DNA from: Andreprevotia chitinilytica DSM 18519 | Lineage (GTDB): Bacteria > Pseudomonadota > Gammaproteobacteria > Burkholderiales > Chitinibacteraceae | Assembly: GCF_000711875.1 (NCBI RefSeq) | Contig: NZ_JONM01000021.1 | Coordinates: 1-64,000 of the forward strand | Length of the DNA stretch: 64,000 nucleotides | Direction of reading: 5' to 3' | Part shown: positions 23,908 through 32,829 of the stretch, in pieces | How positions within the stretch are numbered: the stretch's first letter is position 1 | Layout: each line of letters starts with the position of its first letter | Made by a program: the position numbers and the translations under genes | Notes under the pieces: generated by a model | Database searches by the model: none | Seen by the model: only the letters and a program-made list of their open reading frames with translations | What the model was told of the DNA's origin: nothing

Positions 23908-25374
23908 ATGACCGCCAGACCCATTCAGTTCTATTTCCGTGGCCGCGTCCAACAGGTCGACGCCGTTGCGCCGACGCGCACGGTGCTGCAATACCTGCGT
24001 GAAGACCTGCACCAGACCGGCAGCAAGGAAGGCTGCGCCGAGGGCGATTGCGGCGCGTGCACGGTGGTGATCGGTGAGCTGACCGACGATGGCTTTACCC
24101 TGCGCGCCGTCAACGCCTGTATCCAGTTCTTGCCCACGCTGGACGGCAAGGCGCTGTTCACGGTGGAAGACCTCGCGGACGGCAACACACTGCATCCGGT
24201 GCAGCAGGCGATGGTCGACTGCCACGGCTCGCAATGCGGCTTCTGTACGCCCGGTTTCGTGATGTCGATGTGGGCGATGTACGAAGACCGCCCGACTTGC
24301 CCGGCGCGTGACGAGGTGGCGGACGTATTGTCCGGCAACCTGTGCCGTTGCACCGGCTACCGGCCGATTCTCGATGCCGCCAAAGCGGCCTACACCGCGC
24401 CACGCATCGCGCTGGATCGCCTGCCGGTGATCGCTGCCTTGCGTGAATTGGCGGCTTTGTCGGCGTTGGAATACCACCATGAGAACACCCGTTTCTTTGC
24501 CCCGCGCAGCATCGACGAACTCGCCGCGTTACGGCTGGCGCACCCACAAGCGACGATCCTCGCCGGCTCGACCGATATCGGCCTGTGGGTGACCAAGCAA
24601 CTGCGCACACTCGGCGATGTGATCTATCTCGGCGCGGTGGATGAGCTGCGCCAGGTCGAACACGCCGACGGCTATCTGGAAATCGGCGCAGCCGTCAGCC
24701 TCTCCGATGCCTTCGATGCGCTGATCGCCGCCGAACCAGCGTGGCAAGAAATCGTCCGCCGCTTTGCCTCCTTGCCGATCCGCAATGCCGGCACCTTGGG
24801 TGGCAACGTCGCCAACGGCTCGCCCATCGGCGATTCGATGCCCGCGTTGATTGCATTAGGCAGCCGCGTGGTCTTGCGCCGGGGCGAACGCGTGCGGGAC
24901 ATGCCGCTGGAAGACTTCTATCTCGGCTATCAAAAGAACGCGCTGGAAGCGGGCGAGTTCGTCGCTGCCTTGCGCGTGCCGGATGCAGTGAACGGACGCT
25001 TGTTCCGCAGCTACAAGATTTCCAAACGCTTCGATCAGGATATCTCCGCCGTCTGCGCCGCCTTTGCCGTCACGCTGGACGCCGCCAACAAGGTGGTAGA
25101 CGCACGCATCGCCTACGGCGGCATGGCCGCGACACCCAAACGGGCTACGGCATGCGAAGCCGCCTTGCGCGGCCAGCCGTGGAATGAGGCGGGCATCGCA
25201 GCGGCAATGGCGGCGATTCCGACTGATTTCTCGCCACTCACCGATATGCGCGCCAGCCGCGAATACCGTCTGCAGGTCGCCGCATCGTTACTGCAACGGT
25301 TCTGGCTGGAAACCTCCGCTCAGTCTGTGCCGTGCCGACTCGATGATCTGGTTGCCGCGGGAGGTGCCGCATGA
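23908..25374 (+). CDS. xdhA: Xanthine dehydrogenase small subunit (2Fe-2S/FAD)
   Basis: Electron-transfer subunit of xanthine dehydrogenase, which oxidises hypoxanthine and xanthine to urate. In 488 residues: a plant-type 2Fe-2S domain with GCAEGDCGAC, a second cluster domain with CGFCTPGFVMS and GNLCRCTGY, then an FAD-binding domain with ILAGSTDIGLW and SLPIRNAGTLGGNVANGSP. Its stop overlaps the xdhB start (ATGA), so the subunits are translationally coupled. Confidence 0.96.
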   Translation: MTARPIQFYFRGRVQQVDAVAPTRTVLQYLREDLHQTGSKEGCAEGDCGACTVVIGELTDDGFTLRAVNACIQFLPTLDGKALFTVEDLADGNTLHPVQQAMVDCHGSQCGFCTPGFVMSMWAMYEDRPTCPARDEVADVLSGNLCRCTGYRPILDAAKAAYTAPRIALDRLPVIAALRELAALSALEYHHENTRFFAPRSIDELAALRLAHPQATILAGSTDIGLWVTKQLRTLGDVIYLGAVDELRQVEHADGYLEIGAAVSLSDAFDALIAAEPAWQEIVRRFASLPIRNAGTLGGNVANGSPIGDSMPALIALGSRVVLRRGERVRDMPLEDFYLGYQKNALEAGEFVAALRVPDAVNGRLFRSYKISKRFDQDISAVCAAFAVTLDAANKVVDARIAYGGMAATPKRATACEAALRGQPWNEAGIAAAMAAIPTDFSPLTDMRASREYRLQVAASLLQRFWLETSAQSVPCRLDDLVAAGGAA

Positions 25375-27854
25375 ACCAGCGCCTGCCTTCGCAAACGCAA
25401 GAGACACTAACCACCGTCGGCCAGTCCCACCCGCACGAAAGCGCGCATCTGCACGTCACCGGCCGCGCCACCTACGTGGACGATGTGGCTGAGTTGACCG
25501 GCACGCTGCACGCGGCGGTCGGGTTCTCCACTTGCCCGCACGGACATATCCGCGCCATCGATCTCACTGCCGTCCGCGCTGCACCGGGCGTGCGGGCCGT
25601 GATTGTCGCGGCGGATATTCCTGGCCACAACAACTGCGGTTCGATCCTGCACGACGAACCAATCCTGGCCGACGATCTGGTGCAGTTTCATGGCCAGCCA
25701 ATCTTTGCCGTCGCCGCCGATAGCCACGATGCGGCACGGCGGGCGGTGCGGCTGGCCAAGATCGAATACGACGCGCTACCGGCGATTCTCGATATCGAAT
25801 CCGCCATCGCCGCCGAATCGTGGGTCATGCCGCCAGCCGACATGGCGCGCGGCGATGCCGCTGCCGCTTTGGGCTCCGCACCGCACCGGCTGACCGGCCA
25901 GGCGGAAGTCGGCGGGCAGGATCACTTCTACCTCGAAGGGCAGATTTCCTACGCCCAACCGCGTGAAGACGACACGATCCACCTGTGGTGCTCCACCCAG
26001 CATCCGACCGAGATGCAGCACATGGTCGCGCATGCGCTGGACATGCGCTCGCATCAGGTCAGCGTGGAATGCCGGCGCATGGGCGGTGGTTTTGGCGGCA
26101 AGGAATCGCAATCGGCGCAATGGGCCTGCATCGCCGCCGTGCTGGCGCGGCATACCGGCCAGCCGGTCAAGCTGCGGCTGGATCGCGATGACGACATGGT
26201 CGCCACCGGCAAGCGCCACCCGTTCCACTATCAGTGGGAGGTCGGTTTCGATGACGTGGGCCGGCTGCTGGGTTTGCAGTTGCAACTGGCATCGGATTGC
26301 GGCTTTTCCGCCGACTTGTCCGGCCCGGTCAACGACCGTGCCTTGTGCCACGTCGATAACGCCTATTACCTCGACGCGGTGGCGATCCGCAGCCTGCGTT
26401 GCAAGACGCACAAGGTATCCAACACCGCTTTCCGCGGCTTCGGCGGCCCGCAAGGCATGTTCGCCATCGAGACGATCATCGACGACGTGGCCCGCTATCT
26501 CGGCCGCGATCCGCTCGATGTACGCCAGATCAATTTCTACGACCCCAGCGAGGGCGGCCCGCTTGAAGACGGCGGGCGCAATACCACTCACTACGGCATG
26601 CCGGTTGAGGACAACATCGCGCCAGCCTTGGTGGCTGAACTCGCCAGCACTTGCGATTACATCGCGCGCCGCGCCGATATCGCCGCATTCAACGCCAACA
26701 GTCCGGTCATCAAACGCGGGCTGGCGCTCACGCCGGTCAAGTTCGGCATCTCGTTCAACGCCACCCAATACAACCAGGCCGGCGCGCTGGTGCATGTCTA
26801 CACCGATGGCACGGTGCTGGTATCGCACGGCGGGACAGAGATGGGGCAGGGCCTCTATACCAAGGTGAAGCAGGTGGTAGCGGAGGTGTTTGGCCTGCCG
26901 CTGGCCGATATCCGCCTCACCGCCACCGATACCTCTCGCGTCTCAAATACCTCCGCCACGGCGGCATCCAGCGGGGCCGACCTCAACGGCAAGGCCGCGC
27001 AAGCGGCGGCGTTGGCGGTGCGCGAGCGGCTGGCCGCGTTCGTCGCCGAGATCGCTGGTGTGGCCGCTACCGACGTTGTGTTTGCCGACGGCCATGTCCG
27101 GGCGCCGGGCTACGACAGCAGCTTTGGCGATCTGGCGTTTAGCGCCTACAAGGCGCGCATCCAGCTCTGGAGCGACGGCTACTACCGCACGCCGAAAATC
27201 CATTGGGACTTGGCGACCCGCACCGGTCGGCCGTTCTTCTACTTCGCCTATGGCGCGGCGGCGACCGAAGTCGCCATCGATACGCTGACCGGCGAGCTCA
27301 AGGTGCTGCGGGTCGATGTGCTGCATGACGTCGGCCGCTCGCTGAATCCGGCCATCGATATCGGGCAAGTGGAAGGCGGTTTCATTCAGGGCATGGGCTG
27401 GCTGACCAGTGAAGAACTGTGGTGGCAGGCCGAAGGGCCGAAGTCAGGCGCGTTGGCGACGCATGCGCCGTCCACCTACAAGATTCCCGCCGTGGCCGAT
27501 GTGCCGCCAGTGTTCAACGTGCGGCTGTATGACGGCGCGAACGTTGAAGACAGCATCCACCGCTCCAAGGCGGTGGGGGAGCCGCCGCTGATGCTGGCGC
27601 TGTCGGTGTTCTTCGCCGTGCGCGATGCGGTCGCCGCGGCCATCGGCCCCGGCAGCCGGCCGGATTTGCGAGCGCCGGCGACGCCGGAGGCGATTTTGCG
27701 GGCGTGCACAAAATCCGCTGCACGCGATGTGCTCCCCTCGCCCACCAGTGGGAGAGGGGCTGGGGGTGAGGGCTCGTCTGTTGAAGCCGGCAAGCACCCT
27801 CACCCTAACCCTCTCCCGCAAGCAGGAGAGGGAACGCAAGGCCCCGCATCATGA
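25371..27854 (+). CDS. xdhB: Xanthine dehydrogenase molybdenum-binding subunit
   Basis: Catalytic subunit holding molybdopterin. The 827 residues include GRATYVDDVAELTGTLHAA, GGGFGGKESQ, NTAFRGFGGPQGM, GGTEMGQGLYTKVKQ and the catalytic Glu in KAVGEPPLMLALSV. The last 40 or so residues (after AATPEAILRAC) are not family sequence: they are encoded by a palindromic repeat (27732-27833) read through in frame, giving a Gly/Pro-rich tail. The stop codon overlaps the xdhC start (ATGA). Confidence 0.96.
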   Translation: MNQRLPSQTQETLTTVGQSHPHESAHLHVTGRATYVDDVAELTGTLHAAVGFSTCPHGHIRAIDLTAVRAAPGVRAVIVAADIPGHNNCGSILHDEPILADDLVQFHGQPIFAVAADSHDAARRAVRLAKIEYDALPAILDIESAIAAESWVMPPADMARGDAAAALGSAPHRLTGQAEVGGQDHFYLEGQISYAQPREDDTIHLWCSTQHPTEMQHMVAHALDMRSHQVSVECRRMGGGFGGKESQSAQWACIAAVLARHTGQPVKLRLDRDDDMVATGKRHPFHYQWEVGFDDVGRLLGLQLQLASDCGFSADLSGPVNDRALCHVDNAYYLDAVAIRSLRCKTHKVSNTAFRGFGGPQGMFAIETIIDDVARYLGRDPLDVRQINFYDPSEGGPLEDGGRNTTHYGMPVEDNIAPALVAELASTCDYIARRADIAAFNANSPVIKRGLALTPVKFGISFNATQYNQAGALVHVYTDGTVLVSHGGTEMGQGLYTKVKQVVAEVFGLPLADIRLTATDTSRVSNTSATAASSGADLNGKAAQAAALAVRERLAAFVAEIAGVAATDVVFADGHVRAPGYDSSFGDLAFSAYKARIQLWSDGYYRTPKIHWDLATRTGRPFFYFAYGAAATEVAIDTLTGELKVLRVDVLHDVGRSLNPAIDIGQVEGGFIQGMGWLTSEELWWQAEGPKSGALATHAPSTYKIPAVADVPPVFNVRLYDGANVEDSIHRSKAVGEPPLMLALSVFFAVRDAVAAAIGPGSRPDLRAPATPEAILRACTKSAARDVLPSPTSGRGAGGEGSSVEAGKHPHPNPLPQAGEGTQGPAS
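27732..27833. repeat. Palindromic repeat inside the xdhB 3' end, copy 2
   Basis: ctcccctcgcccaccagtgg, gggagaggggctgggggtgagg and, facing them, ccctcaccctaaccctctcc and aggagaggg. The repeat family is otherwise intergenic; here it is translated as the C-terminal tail of XdhB. Confidence 0.8.
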
Positions 27855-29041
27855 ACGACTGGCTAACCACCCTCGCTCCCCGCCTCGAAACCCTCGGCGA
27901 CCAAGTGCTGGTGACGGTCGCCCGCGTGGATGGCTCCGCCCCACGTGAACCTGGCGCGACCATGCTGATCGGCGCGCAGGATTGCATCGATACCATCGGC
28001 GGCGGCCATCTGGAATGGGAGGCCATCGCCACCGCCCGCGCCATCCTGAACGGCGCGACTGCGCAGGCACTGGTGCGTTTCAATCTCGCTGCCACGCTCG
28101 GCCAGTGCTGCGGCGGTGTGGTGTGGCTGCTGTTCGAACGTGTGACGGCGACGGATGCAGCGATTTGGCGTGAACGTGCCAATCGCGTCGCCCAAGGCCA
28201 GGTGCTGACACGGCTCGCTGCCAAAGCTGGCGTCGGATCGGGCGCGTATTCGACCTGGACGATGGCCGAGCGCGATTCGCAGCGCGTTCAAAGCGACGCC
28301 AAGCTAGAAGGCGATGCGCAAAGCTGGCGCTTGCTGCAGACGCTCTGCCTGCCAGCCTTTCCGGTTGTGCTGTTCGGTGCAGGTCATGTCGGCGCAGCGT
28401 TGGTGCGGCTGTTGTTGCCGCTCGGGGCGCAGGTCGACTGGATTGATGATCGGGATGATGCGTTTGCAAGTCTCGGTGATGGGGGTTTTCACCTCCCCCT
28501 TCTCGAAGGGGGATTGAGGGGGATTTCTGCGGCATCTCAAATTGCAATGACGTCGAAATCCCCCCTAACCCCCCTTCAAAAAGGGGGGAATGAAACACGA
28601 CAGCGCTTAAGTCAGGCAGTCCGGCCCTCATCTGAGTCTGATATCTGGGCCGGCGTGCGCTGCCACATTACCGACACCCCCGAAGACGAAATCGATGCCG
28701 CACCGGCCGGCACTTGCTTCCTGGTCATGACGCAAAGCCACGAGCTTGATCTACGCTTGTGTGAGCGCATTTTCCAACGCCGCGATTTCGCCTACTTCGG
28801 CATGATCGGCTCGAAGAGCAAGCGCGCGTCGTTCGAGCATCGCCTGCTGGCGCGGGGTGTTGATCCGGCGCGGCTGGCCGAGCTGACTTGCCCGATCGGC
28901 GTGCCCGGCATCGTCGCCAAGGACCCGGCCAGCATCGCGATCGCCGTCGCCGCGCAGCTGCTACAGGTGCGTGATGCGCGCTCGCTGATTGCGCAACCGG
29001 CCAACAGGCCAAGCCGAAAGACCCACAGGGAACAACGATGA
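27851..29041 (+). CDS. xdhC: XdhC, molybdenum cofactor insertion/maturation factor
   Basis: XdhC binds and delivers sulfurated molybdopterin to xanthine dehydrogenase. The N-terminal XdhC/CoxI domain has VARVDGSAPREPGATMLI, IGGGHLEWEA and GQCCGGVVWLL; the C-terminal Rossmann-like domain has VVLFGAGHVGAALVRLL and FAYFGMIGSKSKRASFEHRL. Between the strands VDWIDDRDDAF and CHITDTPEDE lie about 55 extra residues encoded by a palindromic repeat inserted in frame, which makes the protein 396 residues instead of about 340. The insertion falls in a loop, so the protein may still work. It overlaps the next gene by four bases. Confidence 0.93.
   Translation: MNDWLTTLAPRLETLGDQVLVTVARVDGSAPREPGATMLIGAQDCIDTIGGGHLEWEAIATARAILNGATAQALVRFNLAATLGQCCGGVVWLLFERVTATDAAIWRERANRVAQGQVLTRLAAKAGVGSGAYSTWTMAERDSQRVQSDAKLEGDAQSWRLLQTLCLPAFPVVLFGAGHVGAALVRLLLPLGAQVDWIDDRDDAFASLGDGGFHLPLLEGGLRGISAASQIAMTSKSPLTPLQKGGNETRQRLSQAVRPSSESDIWAGVRCHITDTPEDEIDAAPAGTCFLVMTQSHELDLRLCERIFQRRDFAYFGMIGSKSKRASFEHRLLARGVDPARLAELTCPIGVPGIVAKDPASIAIAVAAQLLQVRDARSLIAQPANRPSRKTHREQR
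28494..28588. repeat. G-rich palindromic repeat inside xdhC, copy D
   Basis: Arms ctcccccttctcgaaggggg, attgagggggatttc and gaaatcccccctaacccccc, ttcaaaaaggggggaa match the intergenic copies. The matching flank gacagcgcttaagtcaggcagt continues to about 28620. It is read in frame as LPLLEGGLRGISAASQIAM and SKSPLTPLQKGG. Confidence 0.85.
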
Positions 29042-30597
29042 CGTCCGCCATACCTCCCGGCGTGCCCCGCCTTGAGCTGAGCCACATCAGCAAGCGTTAC
29101 CCCAGCGTGGTCGCCAATGACGATGTCAGCCTCATCGTGCAGCCGGGCGAAATCCATGCCGTGCTGGGCGAGAACGGCGCGGGCAAGAGCACGCTGATGA
29201 AGGTCATCTACGGCGCGGTGCATGCCGATGCCGGCGAGATGCAATGGAATGGCCGACAGGTGCGGGTGGCGAATCCGGCCGAGGCGCGGCGGCTGGGCGT
29301 CGGCATGGTGTTCCAGCATTTCTCTTTGTTCGAAACGCTGAGCGTGGTCGAAAACATTGCCTTGGTGCTGGATGAGAAATTCGATCTGGCGCGGCTGGCA
29401 GGGCGGGTGAAGGAAGTTTCTGAACGCTATGGTTTGCCGCTTGATCCCTATCGGGCGGTGCATGGCTTGTCGGTCGGCGAGCGCCAGCGGGTTGAGATCG
29501 TGCGCTGCCTGTTGCAGAACCCCCAATTGCTGATCCTTGATGAGCCAACTTCGGTGCTTACGCCGCAGGCGGTGCTCAAGCTCTTTGAAACCCTCAAGCG
29601 ACTGGCGAGCGAAGGCGTTTCCATCCTCTATATCAGCCACAAGCTGCACGAGATTCGCGCCCTGTGTGATACCGCCACGGTGATGCGCAGCGGGCGGGTG
29701 ACGGGCATTGCCGACCCGCGTGAGGAAACCGATGCCAGCCTCGCCCGCATGATGATCGGCCGTGAGTTGCCGGTGTGTCACACCGAGCCCTATACCGGCG
29801 ACGCGGCCACGGTGCTGACGGTGAACCAGCTCACGCTGGCGTCGGACGATCCGTTCGGCACGGCGCTGAAAGACATTTCGTTCGACGTGCGCGCTGGTGA
29901 GATCGTCGGCATCGCGGGTATCTCCGGCAATGGTCAGGCGGAGCTGCTGGCGGCGTTGTCCGGCGAACACACGGTCGCGCCGGATCGCGTCGTGATGGCC
30001 AGTCAGCCGGTCGGGCATCTGGATGCCGGCCAACGCCGTGATCACGGGCTGGCGGTGGTGCCGGAAGAACGACTCGGCCGTGGTGCGGTGCCGGGCATGC
30101 CGCTGTGGGGCAACGCCATTCTCACCGCGCACCGGCAAGGCTTGCGCCGTTACGGCTTACTGCGTTTTGGCGCGGCGCGGGATTTTGCCCGCCGCTGCAT
30201 CGAGCGTTTCGACGTGCGCTGTGGTGGGGTGGAGGCGGCGGCGCGGTCGTTGTCCGGTGGCAATCTGCAGAAATTCATCGTCGGGCGCGAGATCATGCAG
30301 GCCCCGAAGGTGATGGTGGTCGCGCAGCCGACCTGGGGCGTGGATGTGGGCGCATCGGCCTTCCTGCGCCAGACGCTCATTGACCTATCCCGCACGGGCG
30401 TCGGCATCGTGGTGGTGTCGGAAGAGCTCGATGAGTTGTTTGAAATCTGCGACCGGATAGCGGTACTGGCCCAAGGGAAATTGTCCGCCGCCGTGCCCAA
30501 GGCGCAAACCAATGCTGAACAGATCGGATTACAGATGGCAGGCTTGAAGATGGCCGGCGCGCATCAGGATACGGAGACCGCCCATGCATCTGCTTGA
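29038..30597 (+). CDS. ABC transporter ATP-binding protein (purine/nucleoside importer)
   Basis: A 519-residue double ATPase of the sugar/nucleoside importer type (NupA/YufO-like). The first half has Walker A GENGAGKSTLMKVI, signature LSVGERQRVEIVRCLL and Walker B LLILDEPTSVL. In the second half the Walker A is degenerate (GISGNGQAELLAAL), as usual for this family, with signature LSGGNLQKFIVGRE. It follows xdhC with a four-base overlap and precedes two permeases; the substrate-binding protein is the divergent BMP gene. Confidence 0.93.
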   Translation: MTSAIPPGVPRLELSHISKRYPSVVANDDVSLIVQPGEIHAVLGENGAGKSTLMKVIYGAVHADAGEMQWNGRQVRVANPAEARRLGVGMVFQHFSLFETLSVVENIALVLDEKFDLARLAGRVKEVSERYGLPLDPYRAVHGLSVGERQRVEIVRCLLQNPQLLILDEPTSVLTPQAVLKLFETLKRLASEGVSILYISHKLHEIRALCDTATVMRSGRVTGIADPREETDASLARMMIGRELPVCHTEPYTGDAATVLTVNQLTLASDDPFGTALKDISFDVRAGEIVGIAGISGNGQAELLAALSGEHTVAPDRVVMASQPVGHLDAGQRRDHGLAVVPEERLGRGAVPGMPLWGNAILTAHRQGLRRYGLLRFGAARDFARRCIERFDVRCGGVEAAARSLSGGNLQKFIVGREIMQAPKVMVVAQPTWGVDVGASAFLRQTLIDLSRTGVGIVVVSEELDELFEICDRIAVLAQGKLSAAVPKAQTNAEQIGLQMAGLKMAGAHQDTETAHASA

Positions 30598-31717
30598 ACC
30601 TCGCCCGCAACCGTCCCGGCGCATGCGCTGGCTGGCGCCGCTGATCGCCGTCGGCCTGACGCTGGTGACCGGCACGCTGCTGTTCCTGGCGCTGGGCAAG
30701 AACCCCTTACAGGCGTTTATCGTGTTCTTCGTCCAGCCTTTGTCATCCGGCTATGGCTGGAGTGAATTGCTGGTGAAGGCGTCGCCCTTGATCCTGATCG
30801 CCGAAGGGCTGGCGATCGGCTATCGGGCACGCATCTACAACATCGGCGCGGAAGGGCAGTTGATCATGGGCGCGCTGTGCGGCGGCGGCGTGGCGGTGCT
30901 GACCGACGGCATGAACGCCCACTGGATCTTGCCTGCGATGGTGGTGGCTGGCGCGCTGGGCGGGGCGATTTGGGGCGGACTGGCGGCGTGGCTGAAAACA
31001 CGTTTCAACGCGGTGGAAACGCTGACCACGCTGATGCTGGCCTACATCGCCAATTACATCTTGTCCTATATGGTCAGCGGCCCCTGGCGTGATCCGGGCG
31101 GCACCAATTTCCCGCAGTCGGTCATGTTCGGCGATTCGGCCTTGTTCACCGTGTTGATCGAAGGTTCACGCGTGAATGCGTCGGTGTTCATTACCGCTGC
31201 CGTGGTGCTGGCCTTCGGTTTGTACTTCCGCAACAGCTTCGTGGCCTATCAGCTCGAAGTCGGTGGCCAAGCGCCAGATGCGGCGCGTTACGCCGGCTTT
31301 TCCGCCAAGGCGACGGTCTGGATCAGCTTCTTGCTGTCCGGCGTGACGGCGGGGATTGCGGGCGTGGGCGAGATCGCCGGGCCGGTCGGGCAGCTCAATC
31401 TGAATATCTCGCCGGGCTATGGCTACGCCGCGATCATCGTGGCTTATCTGGGCCGGCTGAATCCGTTCGGCATCGTCTGGTCGGGCTTCTTGATGGCGCT
31501 GCTCTATCTGGGCGGTGAGGCGGCGCAAGTGTCGCTGCAGCTGCCTTCTGCAATCACCGGTTTGTTCCAGGGCATGTTGCTGTTCTTCCTGCTGGGGGCG
31601 GATGCCTTCATCGATAACCGCCTGCGCCGCAGCAAGAAAGCCCAGGCGGCCAAGGCAGCCATCCAACCCACCGCCGCTGCGCCAACGAGCCCGGCTGCGC
31701 TGCCGCATGAGAGCTAA
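30584..31717 (+). CDS. ABC transporter permease (BPD_transp_2), purine/nucleoside importer
   Basis: A 377-residue inner-membrane permease with about eight to ten hydrophobic segments. Family landmarks: EGLAIGYRARIYNIGAEGQL, LTTLMLAYIANYI and INISPGYGYAAIIVAYLGRL-like sequence near 290. The start codon lies 14 bases inside the ATPase gene. A short Lys/Ala-rich cytoplasmic tail ends the protein. It forms the channel with the next gene. Confidence 0.92.
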   Translation: MHLLEPRPQPSRRMRWLAPLIAVGLTLVTGTLLFLALGKNPLQAFIVFFVQPLSSGYGWSELLVKASPLILIAEGLAIGYRARIYNIGAEGQLIMGALCGGGVAVLTDGMNAHWILPAMVVAGALGGAIWGGLAAWLKTRFNAVETLTTLMLAYIANYILSYMVSGPWRDPGGTNFPQSVMFGDSALFTVLIEGSRVNASVFITAAVVLAFGLYFRNSFVAYQLEVGGQAPDAARYAGFSAKATVWISFLLSGVTAGIAGVGEIAGPVGQLNLNISPGYGYAAIIVAYLGRLNPFGIVWSGFLMALLYLGGEAAQVSLQLPSAITGLFQGMLLFFLLGADAFIDNRLRRSKKAQAAKAAIQPTAAAPTSPAALPHES

Positions 31718-31719
31718 TC

Positions 31720-32643
31720 ATGATTGAACTCCTGATCCCCGTCCTCGCTGCCACACTCGGCGCTGCCACGCCGCTGCTCTTTGCTGGCTTGGGCGAGTTG
31801 GTGACCGAGCGCTCCGGCGTTCTCAACCTCGGCGTGGAAGGCATGATGCTGATTGGCGCGATTGCTGGCTTTGCCTGCGCGGTCGATACCGGCTTGGGGG
31901 CATGGGCTGGCTTGGCTGCGGGCACCTTGGCCGGCGCAGCATCGGCGCTGCTGTTCGCCATTCCGGCGCTGTCGCTGGCGGCCAATCAAGCAGCCTGCGG
32001 TTTGGCGCTGACCATTTTTGGCGTCGGTCTCTCAGCCTTCATCGGCCAAAGCTATGTGAGCTACAGCCTGCCGGGCATGCAGCCGCTGCCGATTCCACTA
32101 CTGGCGCAAATCCCGGTGCTGGGCCCGATCTTTTTTCAGCAAAGCGCGGTGGTGTATTTGTCCGTGATCGTGTTCGGCGTGGTGTGGTGGGTGCTGGCGC
32201 GCACGCGGCTTGGCTTGTTGCTCAAGGCGGTGGGTGAGTCCCCCGAAGCCGCGCACGCCATCGGCTACCCGGTGCTGCTGGTGCGCTACGGCGCGACACT
32301 ATTCGGCGGGGCAATGGCCGGTTTGGGCGGCGCGTATCTCTCGACCGTCTACACCCCGCTGTGGGTACAGAACATGGTGGCCGGGCGCGGCTGGATCGCG
32401 ATTGCGCTGGTGGTGTTCGCCACCTGGAAACCCAGCCGGTTGCTGCTGGGCGCGTATCTGTTCGGCGGCGTGACCATCCTGCAATTCCATGCGCAAACGC
32501 TGGGGATCAAGGTGCCGGTACAGCTCCTTGCCGCCTTGCCGTATGTGGCGACGATTGTGGTGCTGGTGCTGATTTCTCGGGATCGACGGTTGCTGCAGTT
32601 GAATTTGCCGGCGTCGTTGGGGAAGCCATTTTTGCCGGGGTGA
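31720..32643 (+). CDS. ABC transporter permease (BPD_transp_2), purine/nucleoside importer
   Basis: A 307-residue permease of the same family, with PLLFAGLGELVTERSGVLNLG and VEGMMLIGAIAGF at the start (the conserved segment after the first helix), ALTIFGVGLSAFIG and GRGWIAIALVVFATWKP. It starts two bases after the previous stop. With the ATPase, the other permease and the BMP protein it completes the importer. Confidence 0.92.
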   Translation: MIELLIPVLAATLGAATPLLFAGLGELVTERSGVLNLGVEGMMLIGAIAGFACAVDTGLGAWAGLAAGTLAGAASALLFAIPALSLAANQAACGLALTIFGVGLSAFIGQSYVSYSLPGMQPLPIPLLAQIPVLGPIFFQQSAVVYLSVIVFGVVWWVLARTRLGLLLKAVGESPEAAHAIGYPVLLVRYGATLFGGAMAGLGGAYLSTVYTPLWVQNMVAGRGWIAIALVVFATWKPSRLLLGAYLFGGVTILQFHAQTLGIKVPVQLLAALPYVATIVVLVLISRDRRLLQLNLPASLGKPFLPG

Positions 32644-32701
32644 GTGGGGGCTTTTTCAAAATAAGCGAACCGTTACTACCTAAGTAGGGCAGGTTTTTAC
32701 T

Positions 32702-32799
32702 TCCCCCTTTGTGAAGGGGGATGGAGGGGGATTTCGACGCTGCTGGCAAATTGAGAGGTCGCAGAAATCCCCCCTAGCCCCCCTTCGAAAAGGGGGGAT
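32702..32799. repeat. G-rich palindromic repeat, copy E
   Basis: cccccttt gtgaaggggg, atggagggggatttcgacgc, spacer, cagaaatcccccctagcccc and cttcgaaaagggggg. It lies between the permease gene and the 8-oxoguanine deaminase gene and may weaken transcription into the latter. Confidence 0.8.
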
Positions 32800-32829
32800 A
32801 TGCACTGAATATTCTGAGGGCAGTTTTTG

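Noticed and set aside
28494-28588. xdhC as a pseudogene because of the repeat insertion
   Set aside because: The frame stays open across the insertion and both conserved parts are intact, so it is annotated as a gene with an insertion.
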